Translations under genes and position numbers: made by a program
The notes under the pieces: model-generated
What the model was told of the DNA's origin: nothing
Database searches by the model: none
The model's input: the letters and a program-made list of their open reading frames with translations, nothing else
Shown here: piece by piece, positions 35,201 to 46,800 of the stretch
Layout: the number at the start of each line of letters is the position of its first letter
Numbering within the stretch: the stretch's first letter is position 1
Source of the DNA: Gastrolobium villosum
Taxonomy: Eukaryota; Streptophyta; Magnoliopsida; Fabales; Fabaceae
NCBI GenBank assembly: GCA_032173675.1
Contig: JAVKPL010014399.1
Span: 1-64,000 of the forward strand
Length of the DNA: 64,000 bases
Reading direction: 5' to 3'

Positions 35201-35742
35201 ATGTTTCTGGTGGCTCATCTGACTCCAACGTCGACTGTGTTCTCCGTAACAGGGATGCTCTCTTATGCTTACTTAAAGATAACCTCCGACGTGCTCAACA
35301 ACGCATGAAAGCTTTTGCGGACACCAGTCGCACAGATCGCGCATTTAATGTTGGTGATTGGGTACTGGTGAAGCTCCATGCTTACAGGCAACAGTCCTTA
35401 GCTCAGCGCAAGTCATACAAACTGTCCAGAAGATACTACTGGCCATTTCAGGTGCAAGTCCGTATTAGGCAGGTTGCTTACAAGCTGTCCTTACCATCCA
35501 CTTCAAAGATACATCCTGTATTTCACATTTCTTTGCTCAAACCATTTCATGGTGAACCAACAGAAGCTGCCCTACCAAGTCTTCCTGACGACGAGCTGGA
35601 GAACCTTGGGGACAAGGTTCAGCTTGAAGAGCGAGGGGATGATAGATACCCTACAGCTACAGTACCGCTCCAGGCACGTATACGCAAACGACCAACTCAC
35701 TTGGCTGACTACGTCGTGGGCACAACATCTAGGAATAGTTAA
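32235..35742 (+). pseudogene. pol of the young gypsy element (PR-RT-RH-IN)
   Basis: Order seen: zinc knuckle (CFNCDEKFSHGHKC); protease (VLVDGGSTHNFIQ); RT (KLDLCSGFHKIRM, then the catalytic FFDDILVYS near 33530); frameshift at the A run 33601-33608; RNase H (LDTDASGVALGAIL ... IHTDHYSLQHLL); integrase HHCC finger (HSGYYRTL ... CLVCQQTK), catalytic core with Asp in VTIDFITGL, Asp in TIDRGSIF and Glu in GQSEVVNR, and a GPF-like module (WPFQVQVRI, with Gly replaced by Trp). The chromodomain expected after HPVFHISLLKPF is absent: the sequence passes in about 20 residues to GDKVQLEERGDD. The stop (35740-35742) lies about 100 bp inside the 3' LTR. Confidence 0.93.
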
Positions 35743-36028
35743 TGTTTTATATTTTATTCCTTCAGTTACTTTTGTTCAATTTATTTGTAACCTCCCTTGT
35801 AGTTATTTGCTTTTGTTCAGTTTATTTGTAACCTCCCTTGTAGTTATTGGCTTTCACTCCACGTTCTGTTTGTGATCCTTATTTCATGGGATTGAGTTAA
35901 TGGGTCTTTGGTTGTTTTTATTTAAATAGGAACCGTAATATCAATGAAAAGGAGATTATTTTACTGCAACATTTATTTCTTTTAAGTTTAAACAAGCTTA
36001 TCATTTTTGCTAAAAAGGAGACCTACCA
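35640..36028 (+). repeat. 3' LTR of the young gypsy element
   Basis: 389 bp, preceded by the purine-rich GAAGAGCGAGGGGA, which is both polypurine tract and coding (LEERGD). It holds the last 34 codons and stop of pol. Confidence 0.95.
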
Positions 36029-37835
36029 AAGACTTATGAGCGAAGTTGCTGGTTTAGATTGATCGAGAGAGAAAGGAAAAAAAATGGATCTTAATCTTGC
36101 ATAGTTTCCAAAAAGCTAATGAAATTAAAACTTGCAAGCTACAAAATGGTGAGAGCATTGGTGTTATCTGACGACAACCCATTTCTTTGCTATAGTGTTG
36201 AGGAATGGAGGAAATTTGAGAGGGAAAGTGAGATTTTTCGGGAAAAAGGCGCGCTTGGAATTTAGGAGACGAAAATGAAAATAAGTGTGGAAAGAAAAAA
36301 AATGATCGTGTACTGGGTGGGAATGGAAAATAATTTAGGAGGGAGATAAAAACTTCATTTTCATCGATTTTATGATTTATCACTTGATCTTATGTGACTA
36401 TAAATTTATTGTTTAGATCTACTGTGCTTAAATCATTTATCATTTAACCCCTGTCATTTTAAATTTTTACTTACACTTATTGTGGTTATAAAAATATATC
36501 ATTTACAATCATTATGGTTAAAAAATATTTCAAATTATTTATTTTGAAATTAATTTATAAATCATCTTAATTTTTCTTATTTGTTTTAAAATTTAAAGAA
36601 TATTATCTAAGATAAATAAATTATATATTATAAAAATAAGATATTTACTTTCTCATCCTCAGAGAGGTAAGGGCTAGTCTTTTATTTAGTTTTGTCATTG
36701 TTTAGTTGTTGTTTTTTCTTATTGTATTAAAAAAAATTGTTTGGATGATTTTATACTGATATCGGGTATAAAATAGATAAAATAAAATAATATTTTATTT
36801 GAATTTATTTTCATGATAAAAATAACTGAATTTGTTTACGAAAAAAAAATAAGTGAATTTTTTTTTACATTTTTTTGTTTATTTATTTGCCTTAAATGTA
36901 TTAGATGAGGATATAAAATAAAAAAGAGAAAAAATTATATTTATTAAATTATAAGGATATAATTGATATTATTATTAATTCAAATTAATTTAATTTTAAA
37001 TAAAAAAATTATATTTTTCAGTAAATAATTTTAATATATAATATGATAATAATATAAAATAAAAGTTGAGAAAAATAAAAATCACCCAGCTTAATTTTAA
37101 TTTTCAGCATTGCCTCCCACTTGACATAGGATCTAGAAGCTTCCCACTTGAAATTCGCCCCTACCATTTTATTCTCATGGTTGTTGCTTCAATAACCTAA
37201 TTTGAATTCGCAATTCAAATAAAAAAACTCCAATCCAACAACTTTATCCCTTATTGAGCTCAGAATTTCGAGTCTAATAGAAGTCATCTAAGTCCCAAGG
37301 GTGTTGTGAACGATTAATCCCTTGTTGGGAGTCCTTTCAGCATGTGCATCTTTATTCATATGTTTGAGTTATACACAAGAGTACATTGTTCTCCCTATTT
37401 TCAAGCAGATAAAGTTATACAGTCAAAGTATAACCCTAGGATATAGTGTTCGGTGATATCCACAAGTCTAAGGTGATCCGCACTACCAAACGATGGGAGA
37501 CATTACAAATCCAATGATACCCTATATAATGAATCCTTTTGGAGTCTCTCGGTGGGTCAGTTCAGTGCCATTTGTTCTCTAACAGATCCACCCACTACAT
37601 TAGCTAAGGCATCACCATGCCTGCATTCCATGAGGTCCCAATGCCCTATCTTGGTAATTCAAGACTAGGAACAAGTTTCAGGCAATAGACATGTAGTGTC
37701 CTCAAGTCCTCGTGATCATTATCTCTATCATAGATCCTCAAGTGATCACATGTTCTATTCATAGGGTCTTTATCTTTAAACACATATAAACCATAAAATA
37801 TAGACGAGATATAAATATGATAAAGATAAAGTGTG

Positions 37836-37884
<49 letters not shown>

Positions 37885-38579
37885 ATATAATACCATCCGT
37901 TTCATCAAAAGGCGTTCATATGATAAAACAGATTCTCTCTAAGACACCTTCATACTAACATGTAGTTCATGACAACTATGAGAAGAAAGAAAGAAAAATA
38001 ACATATGCCTAAATAACTATGTTGTTTGATGTATGGAATTTTTAAAAGAAAAGTATTTAATAACAAAGAGGAAAATATTTTGCCATATTTTAATTCGACT
38101 TCGACTGTTGTGATTGTAACTGCGGTTAATATTATACACAATGATAACAAACAGAAGTATCATGAGGTGTTACAAATTCATTGCTCAATTTGACTTTTAA
38201 TGCATAGTAAGTTGGAAGCTCATCACGCACACATACCCACATCCAGGCATATGCCCCCCCCCCCCACCCCCACCCACACATGCACACCCGCACGCGATTA
38301 ATGTTTCCTAGCCAAATAACTCAAAGTTTTCATGCTTAAAGCTTCATTTGAGAGTTAATTATTATGATTTTAGTCTTATAAAACATGATAAACTATGAGT
38401 TTATCAATATTTTCTATTGGCGAGTAATTGAGATTTCATCTCTGAATTCATCCTTATTAGGAATATTTTTTTGGGTCTCTTACCCATCCCTTTTTAGTAG
38501 TCACTAATGGGTTGGATTAACTACCCTTTAAATAATTCTCACCACTTAAATCAAGTAAACAATAACACTTAAATACAAA

Positions 38580-38900
38580 ATTTAGTCCCTAAATTCGTCC
38601 TAATTAGGGACAGATTATTTTTCGTCCATATTAGGGCAAAAAATTCATTATTTCCGTCCATAATAGGAACAGATTATTTTCCATCCCTATTAAAGACAGA
38701 TTTTAGAAACCACATTCTAATTCTGTCCATGTTGGGACGGCCAATTTTTTGTCTCAAAATCCGTCCCTACTTGAGAAGAACTTATTTCTTCGCTAATTCT
38801 GTTTTAATTAGGGACAAATTATTTTTTCTGTCTCTAAATCTGTCCCAATTAAAGACATGATATTTTTTGTCTCTAAAATTCATCCCTAATTCAACGTGAT
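38580..38900. repeat. Degenerate subrepeats of GTCC(C/A)TAATTAGGGAC type
   Basis: About six units of roughly 50-60 bp carry a near-palindrome (CGTCCTAATTAGGGACAG, CGTCCATATTAGGG, CCATCCCTATTAAAGACAG, TGTTTTAATTAGGGAC, TGTCCCAATTAAAGAC) followed by ATTATTTTT. This arrangement resembles subterminal arrays of DNA transposons, but no element ends are identified. Confidence 0.6.
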
Positions 38901-39526
38901 TTATCCATGGAATCCATGATTAAAATATTTGGAGCAAGATAACAGGAAAGTCTTTTTATTGGTTAGGCTCAGTCATGGTTAATCTAACAGGCAATTGGAG
39001 ATTTCACTTGGTCCAAAATTTGTTTGTGCAGGCTATTTATACAAAATTATACTTATGTGCGTACATCTAGACAAGTACTAGCTTTAAAATATTATTTGGT
39101 GACACTGTTATAAATTAAATAATAAATCTCTTTTTATTATTACAACCACAGTAAAATTTATAACTATTCTATTAAAGTGGTTATCCTATAAATATTTGAG
39201 TTATCCTAACTCTTTTTATCACAATTTAAAATAAGATAACCACATTTTTTATTATAACCGTCTGTTATAAAATGCGTTTGTTAAAATAAAGTTTTCAATT
39301 AATTAAATATAATACAAAAACTAAAATACATTCTATTAAAAGGCATATAAGAAATATTTTTCTATATGAAAGAAAGTGTATAATTGTGTTGTAACGAAAA
39401 CTGTGTAAGCTACAAAATTAAATAATGGAAGATCGATACTTAATTAAATTTTTAATAATTAATAAATTCTAAAAACTATTAACCGGTAACTAAATTATTA
39501 AAAAAATAAATACATGTTACTATTTA

Positions 39527-39843
39527 GGGGAAGGATATTGTAACAACCAATTTGTGTTATACATGTTACTACTAATATCAATCTCACCGTTAGATCATTT
39601 ATAAAACGGTTATATTTATTTCCAATGGTTATGATTCCCCAAATTTAAAGTGAAAACATTAAATATGGAAAATCATAACCATACAAAGGTGAAAATAAAT
39701 ATAAAATATTAAATTTGAGAAATCATGACCATACAAAGATGAAAATAAATATAACCATTGGATCAACATAAGCGATCTAACGGTGAGATTGATTTATAGT
39801 AACATGGTAGTAACATAACTTGGTTGTTAGAATATCCTTCCCC
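39527..39843. mobile_element. Foldback MITE, 317 bp
   Basis: The left end GGGGAAGGATATTGTAACAA is mirrored by TTGTTAGAATATCCTTCCCC at the right. Further inverted blocks include ATCAATCTCACCGTTAGATC and its complement. The whole segment can fold into one long hairpin. No transposase is present. Short relatives with GGGG(A/C)AGG(T/A)T ends occur at 58771-58894 and 62466-62628. Confidence 0.8.
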
Positions 39844-40659
39844 AACTATCAAATATAAACTGTAAAATTCAGAAAATAAACAATGATGTGAAAGTACTAC
39901 ACAAACAACTTGTGTTGTGTCATTTTTGTTAAATAGAAAAGAATCTTGAGTTATAGTAGCCTTAGCGTCACGTAACAACCGGCTTGAAAATGTGCCTCGG
40001 GATCCGGAACTTGCTTCTCACATGAAAAGAAGTCAAGAATTTAGCCAATTTTACAGACAAAATAATGTGCATATTATTGGCTTTTGCGCCCATGCATTCT
40101 CATGTGCCTCTAGTAGTCAATATTTAGGAGTCATTGACACTATCTTCTTTGTTTCTTTCAAACAAAACAAAAAAGGGCTAGTTTTATCTGTCCTTTGGGG
40201 TTGGTACATAGGAATGTGACATGAGGCTTTGGGCAGTTGTAACATGAAATTGTTTGTAAAAAAGAATTACATGTTATTTTTAAATTACTTACGTCCTTTA
40301 ACTTATTTTATAATTCTAAAAGTTGTGACACATTCTCTAAATTTGAATAGCTTTTTTTCTATAGCATTCCAAATTTTCTAGGTAGTTTTGAGGAACAGAT
40401 AAGTGCGGCACATGAGCGATTCCATGAAATTGATTACCCAAACCATTATAGTCGAGTTGTCAATCTCCCATGCCTTGTCTCCAGTGTGTATCTCAACGGG
40501 TTCTTTGATTTTTCCGATGTTGTAGTCCATCTTTCCCTTAGCACAAATCTCATCTTGACAGGCTGGGACAATTGGAGAAAGTTCTTTCTGCTCAAGATAT
40601 GGCTAGCCATTTGAAATGGCAAGTTCTCTCCTGAGTAGGGTGCAATTGGGGTAGCGGAC

Positions 40660-40955
40660 TGTTAGATAGATAAAAACATTATTAATGTAACATTACCGAA
40701 TGCCTTAAGATTTTTGATTGAAATGATTATTTACATTGGTATCAGAGTTAGAATGATCAAGTGATTCGATCTACATTTCCCTCCACTTTGTGGTAAAATT
40801 AAGTAAGGACAATATAAACAAAAAATGGGTTTATGCAATATTTATATTTAAGCCCAAAGGGGCTCTTGCGTGAGGGATATGTTAGAGAGATGTAAAGTTA
40901 TTAATGAAACCTCGTCTGATGCCTTAAAGTTTTTGGTTAAAAATGATTCTTTACA
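40660..40955 (+). mobile_element. TRIM element, 296 bp
   Basis: Two 76-bp LTRs (40660-40735 and 40880-40955, TGTTAGA...TTTACA) enclose a 144-bp noncoding interior that starts TTGGTATCAGAG (Met-tRNA primer site) and ends GTGAGGGATA (purine tract). Flanks CGGAC and CGGAT are a 5-bp duplication with one change. LTRs are diverged, so it is old. Confidence 0.8.
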
Positions 40956-41389
40956 CGGATGCAACAGATGAACCAGAGAAGGTAGCCATGAGAAGAAGGG
41001 AAAGATGACCTAGAAATAAAGGTGCTCCACTCGAAGATTTGACCCCTCAAATAGAAAGAGGAGACAATGACGAGTTGAAAAGTGACGAAATCGTGACAAA
41101 TAAGAGAAAGAATTCTATTGTCCATGCCCATAGAAAATCTATATGCTCCCACTCACATATAAGAGGGTAAAAAAGGAAAATGAAAGTCAAAGCAGGGATA
41201 AAATGGGAAAACAAAAAATTTGATTGTGAGGAGGACTATAAAAAATTAGCATGGGATGAGAGCTTGGAAAATTTTTCCGACAAATAAGAGGTTGGCAAGT
41301 TACGCACATGGGACTGGATGCATGTTGATGTGCGTGAGCGTGACGCGCCGAGTCTATACGGCACGTGTGAGTGAGTTGAGATGCAAAAG

Positions 41390-41704
41390 TGTTATTTCAC
41401 AGGTCCTATAACTGGTGCTTTCACACACAAATACACAAGAAATTCTCTGAATATACCTCTACTTTATTACTGATTCTGCCTCTGCAATTTACAAGAGTTA
41501 CAACGTGCTATTTATAAGCAATAGCAAATGATTAAGAGTGATAATGACTAACATAGGAAATCTAAACAAATACCTAGGGACAGACCTCTTCACCATAAAC
41601 TAAGCATATTAATTATCCATTAACAAATACCTAGGGACACACCTCTTCACCATAAATCTTTCATTTTCTATTTTCTTTTAATTAATTTAAAACTTATCCC
41701 ATCA
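41390..41704 (-). repeat. 3' LTR of the copia element
   Basis: The minus strand begins TGATGGGATAAG directly after a purine tract (ATGGGGGAG) and ends GTGAAATAACA at 41390. A TATA-like CTTATAAATAGCAC lies near 41511. A direct repeat of about 35 bp (AACAAATACCTAGGGACA...) occurs twice within it (about 41566 and 41620). Confidence 0.7.
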
Positions 41705-41721
41705 AAACTCCCCCATAAGCT

Positions 41722-44700
41722 TTAAATTTTTCGACCATCCTTCATCCCAATCTTTTTCTTGAAATTTTCTAATAGCAACGTTGGCAACGACTTCGTAAAT
41801 ATGTCACCCACTTGATCTCGGCTTGCAACATGAGTGAGCTCCACCTTTCCTTCCTTGACTTGATCCCGGATGAAATGAAACCTGACATCTATATGCTTAC
41901 TCCTCTCATGGTTAACCGAGTTCTTTGCTAACTCGATTGCAGACTTGTTGTCAACCCGGATCTCGGTTGGGCCGACTTGTTCTTGCTCCATTTTACTCAA
42001 TAGATTCCTCAGCCACATTGCGTGACAAACGCACCAGGAAGCAGCAACGTACTCAGCTTCGCATGTAGATAAAGTCAAAATGGGTTCCTTCTTTGACATC
42101 CACGTGAATGCCGTGTTTCCCATGAAAAACACATAGTCGGTCGTGCTTTTCCTGTCATCAACATCTCCACACCAGTAGCTATCTGAATATCCCACCAGTT
42201 TGTACTTGTCCGACTTTGAATAATGAAGTCCTTGTGAAATTGTTCCTTGAACATATCTCAATATCTTCTTTGCTGCCTTACAATGTGTGTGACTCGGATC
42301 TTCCATGAATCGACTTATAATCCCAACAGTTAGACACAAGTCTGACCTCGTACAAGTTAAATACCTCAAACATCCTACTAGACTCCGGTAATTACTCGGA
42401 TCAACTCTTTCTCCTCCATCATATTTTGAAATTTTTAAGCCGGGTTCCATGGGAGTTGAAACCGGATTGCAATATATCATTTTGAACCTCTTCATGATAT
42501 CTTTTGCATAAGCTTTTTGAGATACGAAGATCCCGGATTTATCTTGTTTGACTTCCAGACCAAGGAAGTATCTCATCAGACCGAGATCCGTCATCTCGAA
42601 CTCTTTTATCATTTTCTTCTTGAAGTCTTGTATCATCCCTTCATCATTTCCCTAGAGGATTAGATCATCAACATATAAAGCAACCAGCAAAGTATTACCT
42701 TATTTCTTCTTCACATACAGGGCATGTTCATATGGACATTGCTCAAATCCGTCCTTCTTGAAATAAGAGTCAATATGGGTATTCCACGTGGTGCCTGCTT
42801 CAGCCCATACAAAGCCTTCTTCAACCTTAACACTTCTCTTTCTTGTCCGACTTTCATGAAACCCGGAGGTTGTTCGAGATATACCTCCTCCTCAAGTACA
42901 CCGTTTAAGAACGCCGATTTCAGATCCATCTGATAGATCGGCCATCCAACCTGAGCTGCATGTGAGATCAACAACCTGATTGTCTCCATCCTCACTATGG
43001 GTGCAAACACCTCGTCATAGTCTATTCCATCCTTTTGCTTATACCCCTTTGCTACTAGCCGGGCTTTGAATCGTTCAAGCTCCCCTTTAGCATTCATCTT
43101 CTTCTTATATACTCACTTCACACCGATGGGCCGACTTCCTTTTGGTAGCTCGGCTAACTCCCACGTCTTATTCCGCTCAATAGCTTTTATCTATTCTTCC
43201 ATGGCAAATTGCCATTTTTCATTTCAGACAGCTTCCTCAAAGCTCAAATCCTCAGAATCTGCTAACAAGCAAACAAGATGTGCTTCGTTAGTTGAGTCAT
43301 ACAAGTCTTGCAAGCTTCTCATTCTCGGTTGTCTTTGCTCTTCTTCATTGTAATGTCCCACATCGGTTGGAAAGGAGAACAAAGCATGCCATATATATGG
43401 GTGTTGATACCTTTCCTAGTGGAGGCCTTTTGGGGTAACCCCAGAACGTAAAACCGTGAGTCCCGGAAGGGGGGCAAAGCGGACAATATCTGCTATAGGG
43501 ATTGAGGCTATTACAAATGGTATCAGAGCCTGGTCCTGGACCGGTGTGTACAGCGGGGACGCTGTATTCCCAGTGGGGGAGGATGTAATGTCCCACATCG
43601 GTTGGAAAGGAGAACAAAGCATGCCATATATATGGGTGTTGATACCTTTCCTAGTGGAGGCCTTTTGGGGGTAACACCAGAACGTAAAACCGTGAGTCCC
43701 GGAAGGGGGGCAAAGCAGACAATATCTGCTATAGGGATTGAGGCTGTTACATTCATCATCAGAGACTTCAGGATTTTCCGGGATATGGGTCGAAGGTTTT
43801 CTGACCTCAAATGATATATTTTCGGGTTCCACATTGACCCCAGATGTACTATTCCAGTCTCATTCATCTTCTTCATTCACTTTCACATCTCGGCTTACCA
43901 ACACCCTTTTATTGACGGGATCCAACAACTTGTATCCCTTCGTCTTCTCATCATATCCAATAAACAAAAACTTCTTACTTTTATCTTCAAGCTTCGTTCT
44001 GAGCTGGTCTGCTATGTATGCATACACAACACTACCAAAAATCTTGAAATGAGCCACTGATGGCTTTAGACCACTCTATGCTTTCTGTGGAGTTTTATCA
44101 TTCACACTTGAATGCAGACATCTATTTTGCATGTACACAACACATTGTACGGCTTCTCCCCAAAACTCCTTAGGCATATTCTTAGTCTTTAACATAAAAC
44201 GCACCATATCCAAGATAGTTCGGTTCTATCTTTCAGCAACTCCGTTTTGTTGAGGTGTATACGGTGCGGTCAGGAACTGCCTTATCCCGTGTTCTTCACA
44301 ATAACTTTTAAATGCTGTCGAAACGTACTTGCTACCTCGGTCAGAACGGACCGACTTGATTTATCTCCCTGTTGCATTTTCTAGCATCACTTTAAACTTC
44401 TTAAAGGCCTCAAACACCTCGGATTTTTCCTTCATAAAATATACCCAAGTCTTACGACTGAGATCATCAATAAAAGAAACAAAATATCTCTTTCCACTGA
44501 AGGACCCGGAGTTATGGGTCCACACAAGTCGGTATGTATCAACTCCAGAGGCTGTTTAGCCCGGTATCTTGTCATCCTTTAGAACGGGCTTCTTGCGTGC
44601 TTACCCAGCACACAGTCTTCACAGAACTTTCCTTCAAAATTTATCTTTGGCAGTCCTACTACCATGTTCTTCTTCATCAGCTCGGCTAGACCACCGTAAT

Positions 44701-45010
44701 GAAGGTGTCCAAACAGTCGATGCCACAGAGACACCTTATCCTCCACCTCGGCTTGCAGACAGCCGACCTCCTCACTCCTCAAACTCAGCTTGTACATTCT
44801 GTTCTTTTCCATCTGAACTCGGGCTATCAGACGCCCTTGTTTATCTTTCAATAATAGAACTCGGTCTGTCATTAAAACTGAGTAACCTTTCTCCATCAAC
44901 TTTCCAATGCTCAAAATGTTACTTTTCAGCTCGGGCACATAGTACACATCTCGAATTGTTCCAACCCATCCATCCTTTTGAAGAAAGCAGACCGTACCAC
45001 GGCCTTTCAC
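41722..45010 (-). pseudogene. Ty1/copia pol, 5'-truncated and broken
   Basis: Minus-strand order: GAG-pre-integrase with HHCC finger (45010-44579; SLWHRLFGHLHYGG, CEDCVLGKHARSPF), integrase core with several stops (44570-44060), integrase end (44057-43860; FGSVVYAYIADQL, FIGYDEKTKGYKLLDP), a TRIM insertion (43349-43751), RT part 1 (43097-42711; ARLVAKGYKQKDGIDYDEVF, YQMDLKSAFLNGVLEEEVYL), the YVDDLIL active site (about 42660), then RT end and RNase H (42636-41722; LTLSTCEAEYVAASWCVCHA). A small deletion after KQAPRG (near 42780) shifts the frame. gag and the 5' LTR are missing. Confidence 0.9.
43349..43751 (+). mobile_element. TRIM element inserted in copia pol
   Basis: LTRs of 167 and 168 bp (43349-43515 and 43584-43751; TGTAATGTCCCACATCGG ... 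GAGGCTRTTACA) surround a 68-bp interior that begins AATGGTATCAGAGCC (Met-tRNA primer site) and ends with the purine tract GGGGGAGGA. Perfect 5-bp duplication TTCAT at 43344-43348 and 43752-43756. The LTRs differ at only a few positions by eye, so this is a young TRIM. It contains the GGACAATATCTGCTATAGG motif typical of this plant TRIM group. Confidence 0.93.
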
Positions 45011-45744
45011 ATCAATTTTGGACGTGTCTCATGCGCCATAGCATGTGGATGAGCTTCACTTAAAAAATCCAAATGGGTCTTCTTCCCCACTAAACAAATC
45101 AACCACCACTGAAATAAGCTGCACACATAAGTAACCCCTTACTCTAAACAAAATAGAATTCATCAAAGCTATCATGGATTTTTTTTATTTTTTTTTATGT
45201 TAAATGTGATGTAACCCATGTGACTATCAAATAGCTTTTATTTTAAACTATTCATTCTAAATAGTTTCAAACTAAATACAAAAACAACAACAGTAATATA
45301 TTTATTTGTATCCAAATATATTCATTAACCCACAATCACAAACATAAAGATATATCTCTAAAGCTTTCAATCAAATCCAACAAAGATCTCAAATGAAATA
45401 ATAATAATAAAATCAGAAATTGTGTGGTTATATGTATATAAACAATAAACACAATGGGTCACTCAACAGATCGAATATACATAACTTTGACATCTTATAT
45501 TAACTTCATAATTCATCATGATATAAATTAAATAAAATCATCATATTATTAATATAAAAAATTGAAGCTTCACCAACGAAAATGATAAAGCATTAGGATC
45601 CGAGTCCATTAGAAAACAAAATAATCAAATGCATTGAAAACAAATGTTTGCCATCTCTCGCTATATACTATCATATATTTATGCAAAATCAAGATGGGAG
45701 AACGTTAGAATCATTGAAATATATCGAACTAAACATTCCATGTT
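45011..45744. other. Noncoding AT-rich stretch beside copia fragment
   Basis: No gene is recognised. It may include decayed copia gag, but no gag motif is legible. Confidence 0.4.
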
Positions 45745-46385
45745 ACAACAAAGGTTTTATTAGAGTTATATTGTAGGAAAAATGATTGTGTTATGTTATA
45801 GAGATTCGTTTTTCGTGCCAAATTTTTATTTTTATTTTTTGCTATTGGCCACACAAAATGTTGAGTGTGTAGGAAAATTTTTGTGATCATGTTAAATGAT
45901 AGATGATAACCCCTACAACAAATGCCTTAAAATTTACGTTTTCCATCATTCTGTGTTGTTGAGGCATTAAAATATAACAATTTAGGTGTCGATCCAAAAT
46001 ATTATTATTTGTTTAGTAAAAGACCCAAGTAATTGGGTATAATTCTTATAAAAAGATGTTAATTAAAATAAAATTTACATATTTTAGAATAAAAAAAAAG
46101 GTTAAGAAATTTCAATCCCAATCAACTCTAATAGTAAATGATTTGATCCTAAATCATATAATCATGGCTTTGATACCAAAAGTAAGAATTTTATAAAATA
46201 TGATTATATGAAGGGTTTATCATCTATAATTTAACATGATTACAAAATTTTCCTACACACACAACATTTTGTGGGATCCGCAGCAAAAATAAAAAAAAAA
46301 AATTTCAGCACGCAAAACGAATCTCTATAACATAACACAATCACTTTTCATACAACATAACTCTTATAAAACCCTTATATGAAAT
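45745..46385. repeat. Large inverted repeat made of LTR sequence
   Basis: The left arm (about 45745-45925) and right arm (about 46198-46385) are inverted copies: GATTGTGTTATGTTATAGAG on the left matches CTCTATAACATAACACAATC on the right, and ACACAAAATGTTGAGTGTGT matches ACACACAACATTTTGTG. The loop is about 270 bp. Transcribed, it would form a hairpin of about 180 bp. Confidence 0.85.
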
Positions 46386-46800
46386 TAGAACACAAAAGAA
46401 TTCAAGCTTACTTGTCGAAGACATTATTCTTTATTTCTTGGTGGCTTCTTGTTTCCTCTGATGCTCCTGCAATGGAAAGACCAGGATCTTCCTCTGCAAT
46501 TCACACCACTCCCTTATCACAACCGTCGATGAGGCGAGTTGTGGAGTGACGGTTTTCTAACACACTGTGAATGCAGAAGAGACCTAACCAAACTTATTAA
46601 CCCTAGTCCCCTTCCCATTATGGGCGTCTATAGGTTAGGCCTACACATTGTTATCCACATTAATTATCCAAACTCAAATCAAAACGGTCACTAATTAATT
46701 GTGCTGCACCCATATATGAATTATGACTTAATCCGTTTTTATTAAAGCAAGAAAAATTACAATTAATTGAAGCACATGATAATTATAGAAATTTCTAACA
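46166..46800 (-). repeat. Copia-type LTR with decayed primer site
   Basis: The minus strand starts TGTTAGAAATTTC at 46800 and runs about 620 bp to the region of TGGTATCAAAGCC (46178-46166), a changed Met-tRNA primer site. Its distal third forms the right arm of the inverted repeat. It differs from the 41390-41704 LTR, so it belongs to another element. Confidence 0.55.

Larger units (their letters stand above)
30981..36028 (+). mobile_element. Young, complete Ty3/gypsy retrotransposon
   Basis: LTRs of 388 bp (30981-31368) and 389 bp (35640-36028), both TGATAGATACCC...GAGACCTACCA, are flanked by the perfect 5-bp duplication AAGAC (30976-30980 and 36029-36033). By hand count the LTRs differ at 8 substitutions and one indel (about 2%), so insertion is recent. 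The interior holds primer site, gag, protease, RT, RNase H and integrase in gypsy order. Four lesions stop it from being autonomous: stops in gag at 31429 and 32037, a frameshift near 31735, and a one-base expansion of an A run at 33601. Confidence 0.95.
36034..40654. other. Intergenic: microsatellites, MITE and subrepeat block, no gene
   Basis: AT-rich throughout. A (TA)n run lies at 37837-37880 and a poly-C/CCCAC tract at about 38251-38278. Decayed tandem subrepeats and a foldback MITE are listed separately. 37230-37800 has higher-complexity sequence (TTGTTGGGAGTCCTTTCAGC) reminiscent of retroelement LTR or flank but unassigned. No gene is recognised. Confidence 0.5.
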
